A DNA stretch of 64,000 nt from Bacteroidota bacterium. Its GTDB lineage: Bacteria > Bacteroidota > Bacteroidia > Flavobacteriales > Flavobacteriaceae. Shown here piece by piece: positions 60,962 through 64,000 of this stretch (position 1 is its first letter; each line of letters starts with the position of its first letter). Made by a program: the position numbers and the translations under genes. The stretch lies in contig JAJRRO010000116.1 in assembly GCA_024279425.1 (NCBI GenBank), positions 62,001 through 126,000 of the forward strand, given 5' to 3'. Below the pieces are notes generated by a model. The model made no database searches, was not told the DNA's origin, and saw nothing but the letters and a program-made list of their open reading frames with translations.

Positions 60962-62467
60962 ATGACAAAAACCATATCCCAATTATTGAAGGCGACTTTT
61001 TTGTTATGTGCCCTGAGCCTGGCCTGGCCTCAATTTACAAGGGGACAGTCCAACAATAATTTTGACATTGTGCTACAAGGAGGTCGGGTTATAGATCCTG
61101 AAACAGGACTTGACGACATACGGAATGTTGGCATTCTGAAGGGTCGCATCGTTGAGATTTCTACAAATACTTTGATTGGTGATGAGATCATTGATATATC
61201 TGGTCTAGTCATGGCTCCAGGATTTATTGACCTACATGTGCATGGCAGAAGCAATAAAGAGCAAGAATATCAAGTACATGATGGTGTTACCACCGCATTG
61301 GAATTGGAATGGGGAATAGAATTTCTAAAACAGTGGTATGCGACGAGGAGATCGAAAGCATTAATCAATTATGGTGCAAGTGTATGCTGGCCTTTTGAGC
61401 GATTTAAGGCAATTGAAAAATACAAAGAGGGTGTAAATGCACTATACCAGGGTACGCTTAAAGGGGAATCCAATCTTGAATCACTTTTTGATATTATTGG
61501 CCCCTCCTATACCGAAAATCTATCGCCGAAAGAAATGAACCGAATGCTGGCCAATATTCGAAATTCTCTGGATGAAGGAGGTATTGGAATTGGGGTGCCT
61601 ATTGGGTATTTGCCGAAAACAGATCCTGAAGAAATGTTTCTGGTATATAGCTTGGCTGCTAAATTAAATGTTTTAGTGTATTCGCATGTAAGAGAGCCAA
61701 ATATCCTCTCTATTCAGGAAGTATTGGCCGACGCCATACTTACTGGAGCCCCATTACATATTGTTCATATCAACAGCATGGCACTGGGCCAAATTCAACT
61801 GGCTCTTGACATGGTTAATAGAGCAAATAAAAAAGGCTTTGACATTACCACCGAGCTATATCCTTATACGGCAGGTTCAACACTCATACAAACGGCTATA
61901 TTCAACGAGGGTTGGAAGGAAAAATTAGGTATGGACTATGGAGACTTGCAGTGGGTAGCTACGGGCGAAAGGCTTACCAAGGAAACTTTTAATGCATACC
62001 GTAAAACTGGTGGTGGAGTAATCTTACACATGATGAAACCAGAATGGATCAAAGCAGGAATTGCTACTGAAGGTACTATCATAGCTTCCGATGGAATGCC
62101 CTATGCAAAATTGGCCCACCCCAGAACGGCAGGGACTTTCTCCAGGGTTTTAGGGAAATATGTAAGGGAGGAACAAGTCTTGAATTTGTCAGAAGCCATA
62201 GCGAAGATGACTCTTTTGCCTGCAAAAAGACTGGAAGGGATTGCTCCTATGATGCGGTTTAAAGGAAGAATCCAAGTGGGGGCAGATGCAGACATTACCA
62301 TATTCGACCCCCATAAAATAAAGGACAACGCTACCTTCGAAGAGGGATTAAAATTCTCCGAAGGCATCCAATTTGTCTTGGTCAATGGTAATTTTGTCAT
62401 TAAGGACGGAAATATGCTTAAAAATACTTTTCCTGGACAACCTATATGGGGGAAATACAAAAAATAA
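60962..62467 (+). CDS. Exported D-aminoacylase-like amidohydrolase
   Basis: Start at ATG 60962 (501 aa), giving a signal ending near QFTRGQ; a GTG at 60920 is in frame. The amidohydrolase features are IVLQGGRVIDPETGLDD, metal-binding PGFIDLHVHGR, VYSHVRE, HIVHINS, ASDGMPYAKLAHPRT (catalytic Asp) and the GADADITIFDP end. This is the D-aminoacylase/amidohydrolase-3 branch that removes acyl groups from N-acyl-D-amino acids. It fits the D-amino-acid theme of dgcN and the DmpA-like peptidase, though these are far apart. Confidence 0.85.
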   Translation: MTKTISQLLKATFLLCALSLAWPQFTRGQSNNNFDIVLQGGRVIDPETGLDDIRNVGILKGRIVEISTNTLIGDEIIDISGLVMAPGFIDLHVHGRSNKEQEYQVHDGVTTALELEWGIEFLKQWYATRRSKALINYGASVCWPFERFKAIEKYKEGVNALYQGTLKGESNLESLFDIIGPSYTENLSPKEMNRMLANIRNSLDEGGIGIGVPIGYLPKTDPEEMFLVYSLAAKLNVLVYSHVREPNILSIQEVLADAILTGAPLHIVHINSMALGQIQLALDMVNRANKKGFDITTELYPYTAGSTLIQTAIFNEGWKEKLGMDYGDLQWVATGERLTKETFNAYRKTGGGVILHMMKPEWIKAGIATEGTIIASDGMPYAKLAHPRTAGTFSRVLGKYVREEQVLNLSEAIAKMTLLPAKRLEGIAPMMRFKGRIQVGADADITIFDPHKIKDNATFEEGLKFSEGIQFVLVNGNFVIKDGNMLKNTFPGQPIWGKYKK

Positions 62468-62573
62468 GAGATGGGCATCAAGGCCAGTAGGCCAAGTTAT
62501 TTGGCAATGTCATAGGCTTCAGTTAACTTCCATGGACTAAAACAAGTGTCTGACTTCAACCAAAATTTTACTA

Positions 62574-64000
62574 ATGAGCCATAAATTTCATTCACTTACG
62601 GGAAAATTTAAAATTTTGGGGTTGTTCACTTTCCTGTTCTTTGCCGTTGCCTTATTTTCATTAGTACAGGCCCAGAAAAACCAAGCCACGGGTACGGTCT
62701 ATTTGGATGTCAATGCAAATGGCCTTTACGATGTTGGTGAACATGGGATTGCGAATGTAAAGGTCTCCAATGGCGTGGATGTGGTTAAAACCAATGCCCA
62801 AGGCCAATATAAAATAGTGCTTCTGCCTGAAAGCATCTTGTTTATTTCCAAACCCGCAAACTATCGCGTTCCCCTAAATGAAGTACGGTTACCACAGTTT
62901 TACTACCGCCATTACCCTACTGGCACACCCGATTTGGCGGCATGGAAATGGCCAGTAATTCAACCTACGGGGGCCTTACCAAAAACCATTGATTTTGCAC
63001 TTTTAGAAGGAGCCGTACCGGATACTTTTAAGGCTATGGGGTTTGCCGATCCACAAACCACCACAAACGAGGAGCTTGACATGATGCGCAAGGATATCAT
63101 TGATGCGCTTTTTGGCAATCCGTATGAGGCAAAATTTGGACTTGTGGCTGGAGATGTGGTAAACGACAACCTGGCCCTGTACGAGCGTCACAATAGATTG
63201 ATGTCCCAAATCGGCATTCCCATGTGGAATGTACCTGGCAATCATGACCTTAACCCTGAATCCCCGAACTATACCTACGCCACACAGACTTTCAAAAGTG
63301 TCTTTGGACCGGATTACTATTCCTTCGATTATGGGCAAGTACATTTCTTAGCCCTCAACAATGTAGGTTTTAAGGGCAAGGGCCAAGGCTATGAGGGCCA
63401 TATTGATGCCAACCAAATGCAATGGATCGCCAATGACCTAAAGGATGTTTCTTCGGACAAATTGATTATGATCATTACCCACATTCCTTTGCTTACCTAT
63501 GCCAATAATCGTACATTTCCCAAAGGGATCAACACTCAAAATTTTGATGAGTTGCTAAACGTCCTAAAGCGTTTTGAATATGTCTACGCCATTGCAGGCC
63601 ATGATACCAGCAACAGTTGGAAGGTAGAGATCAACCATACGCATGGCTGGCACGGACGTCCCTTCATTGCACATACCTTGGCTGAAACTCGTGGAGGTGG
63701 GTGGCATACGGGACCTAGGGACGACCGGGGTGTTCGACCGGCCACTATGCAAGACGGCAATCCCAATGGGTATTATATATTTTATTTTGATGGCAACACC
63801 GTAAAACCCCGATTCATTCGCGCAGGAGGTGACCCCAATGATCGTTTGCGAATTACATTGGACCCACAACTGATTCCTCCCAAAGGTCTAGATCAAGCGC
63901 ATGCGTTGGGACTTGATAGCGGCGTACAGGTAGACAACACCTTTGTAGTGGTTAACTTTTTTGATGGCGGGGAGCGTGATCAGGTTACGATTTCCCTTGA
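62574..64000 (+). CDS. Calcineurin-like phosphoesterase, partial at right edge
   Basis: 475 complete codons from ATG 62574 with the frame still open at the end. A signal peptide runs to about SLVQAQ, then a SdrD-B/CarboxypepD-like Ig domain (GTVYLDVNANGLYDVGEHG, 38-100). The metallophosphoesterase domain (about 150-420) has GDVVND, VPGNHDLN, ITHIPL and IAGHDTSN, where family members usually have GHxH. The exported family probably hydrolyses phosphoesters such as phytate or nucleotides. The C-terminal domain lies beyond the window. Confidence 0.86.
   Translation, partial: MSHKFHSLTGKFKILGLFTFLFFAVALFSLVQAQKNQATGTVYLDVNANGLYDVGEHGIANVKVSNGVDVVKTNAQGQYKIVLLPESILFISKPANYRVPLNEVRLPQFYYRHYPTGTPDLAAWKWPVIQPTGALPKTIDFALLEGAVPDTFKAMGFADPQTTTNEELDMMRKDIIDALFGNPYEAKFGLVAGDVVNDNLALYERHNRLMSQIGIPMWNVPGNHDLNPESPNYTYATQTFKSVFGPDYYSFDYGQVHFLALNNVGFKGKGQGYEGHIDANQMQWIANDLKDVSSDKLIMIITHIPLLTYANNRTFPKGINTQNFDELLNVLKRFEYVYAIAGHDTSNSWKVEINHTHGWHGRPFIAHTLAETRGGGWHTGPRDDRGVRPATMQDGNPNGYYIFYFDGNTVKPRFIRAGGDPNDRLRITLDPQLIPPKGLDQAHALGLDSGVQVDNTFVVVNFFDGGERDQVTISL

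Noticed and set aside
1-64000. CRISPR arrays, tRNA or rRNA genes, prophage structural genes
   Set aside because: Reading through the window I found no regularly spaced direct repeats, cloverleaf-like sequences, rRNA signatures or phage capsid/tail proteins.

Overview
The window looks like chromosomal DNA from a marine member of the Flavobacteriia (Bacteroidota). The evidence is low GC, absence of Shine-Dalgarno-like sites with occasional TAnnTTTG -7 elements, an outer membrane beta-barrel protein of the TonB-receptor type with a carboxypeptidase-regulatory N-terminus, many lipoproteins, a DUF5916 protein, an S1-type sulfatase, and branched-chain E1 alpha and beta subunits fused in one chain. 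No rRNA, tRNA, CRISPR array or complete insertion sequence was recognised.

Layout. 1-3432 (minus): a tight three-gene operon, SLATT/DUF4231 two-TM protein, then a TIR protein with two further Rossmann-like regions, then a STAND NTPase that runs off the left edge. It is a strong candidate immune or cell-suicide system. 3591-4492: a perfect 17-bp hairpin and a tandem pair of 37-residue basic microproteins, with a possible third relative. 4684-12089: cold-shock protein, DUF4382 lipoprotein, EamA exporter, DUF1080 lipoprotein, a frameshifted GNAT gene, and an ECF sigma / anti-sigma-like / periplasmic / beta-barrel cluster. 12092-20879: pseudouridine synthase, a dgcA-dgcN-like D-glutamate pair in which dgcA carries an in-frame stop, the TonB-receptor-like barrel, a TIM-barrel isomerase, a DmpA-type aminopeptidase and a membrane adenylate cyclase. 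21202-29654: an eroding stretch with a frameshifted phosphotransferase, a chimeric pseudogene, a LuxR-type regulator, a zincin-like protein lacking its first zinc His, and a doubly frameshifted DUF418 gene. 29984-37272: DUF5916 barrel, cytochrome c-like lipoprotein, DUF2784, CehA/McbA hydrolase and an exported Pcm. 37868-43260: J-KTSC protein, two consecutive DEAD-box helicases plus a degenerate single-RecA relative, and a second EamA protein. 43396-49454: envelope genes (FKBP, decayed DUF6268 barrel, small periplasmic proteins, TerC, lipocalin-OmpA pair, OMPLA). 49564-64000: fused E1, Fe(II)/2OG oxygenase, sulfatase, SUI1, DUF1835, nucleoside phosphorylase, Ca3427-like binding protein, Ung, nitrilase, RidA-like protein, D-aminoacylase-like amidohydrolase and a partial calcineurin-like phosphoesterase.

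Two themes run through the window. The first is turnover of D-amino acids and amides (dgcA/dgcN, DmpA-like peptidase, D-aminoacylase-like enzyme, nitrilase, RidA-like protein). The second is gene decay and repeat activity: five genes disrupted by small lesions or deletions, one fused pseudogene, and three 160-bp MITEs. One MITE carries its core inverted relative to its arms and abuts a truncated gene.

All functional calls come from reading motifs in the translated sequence. No database search was run.
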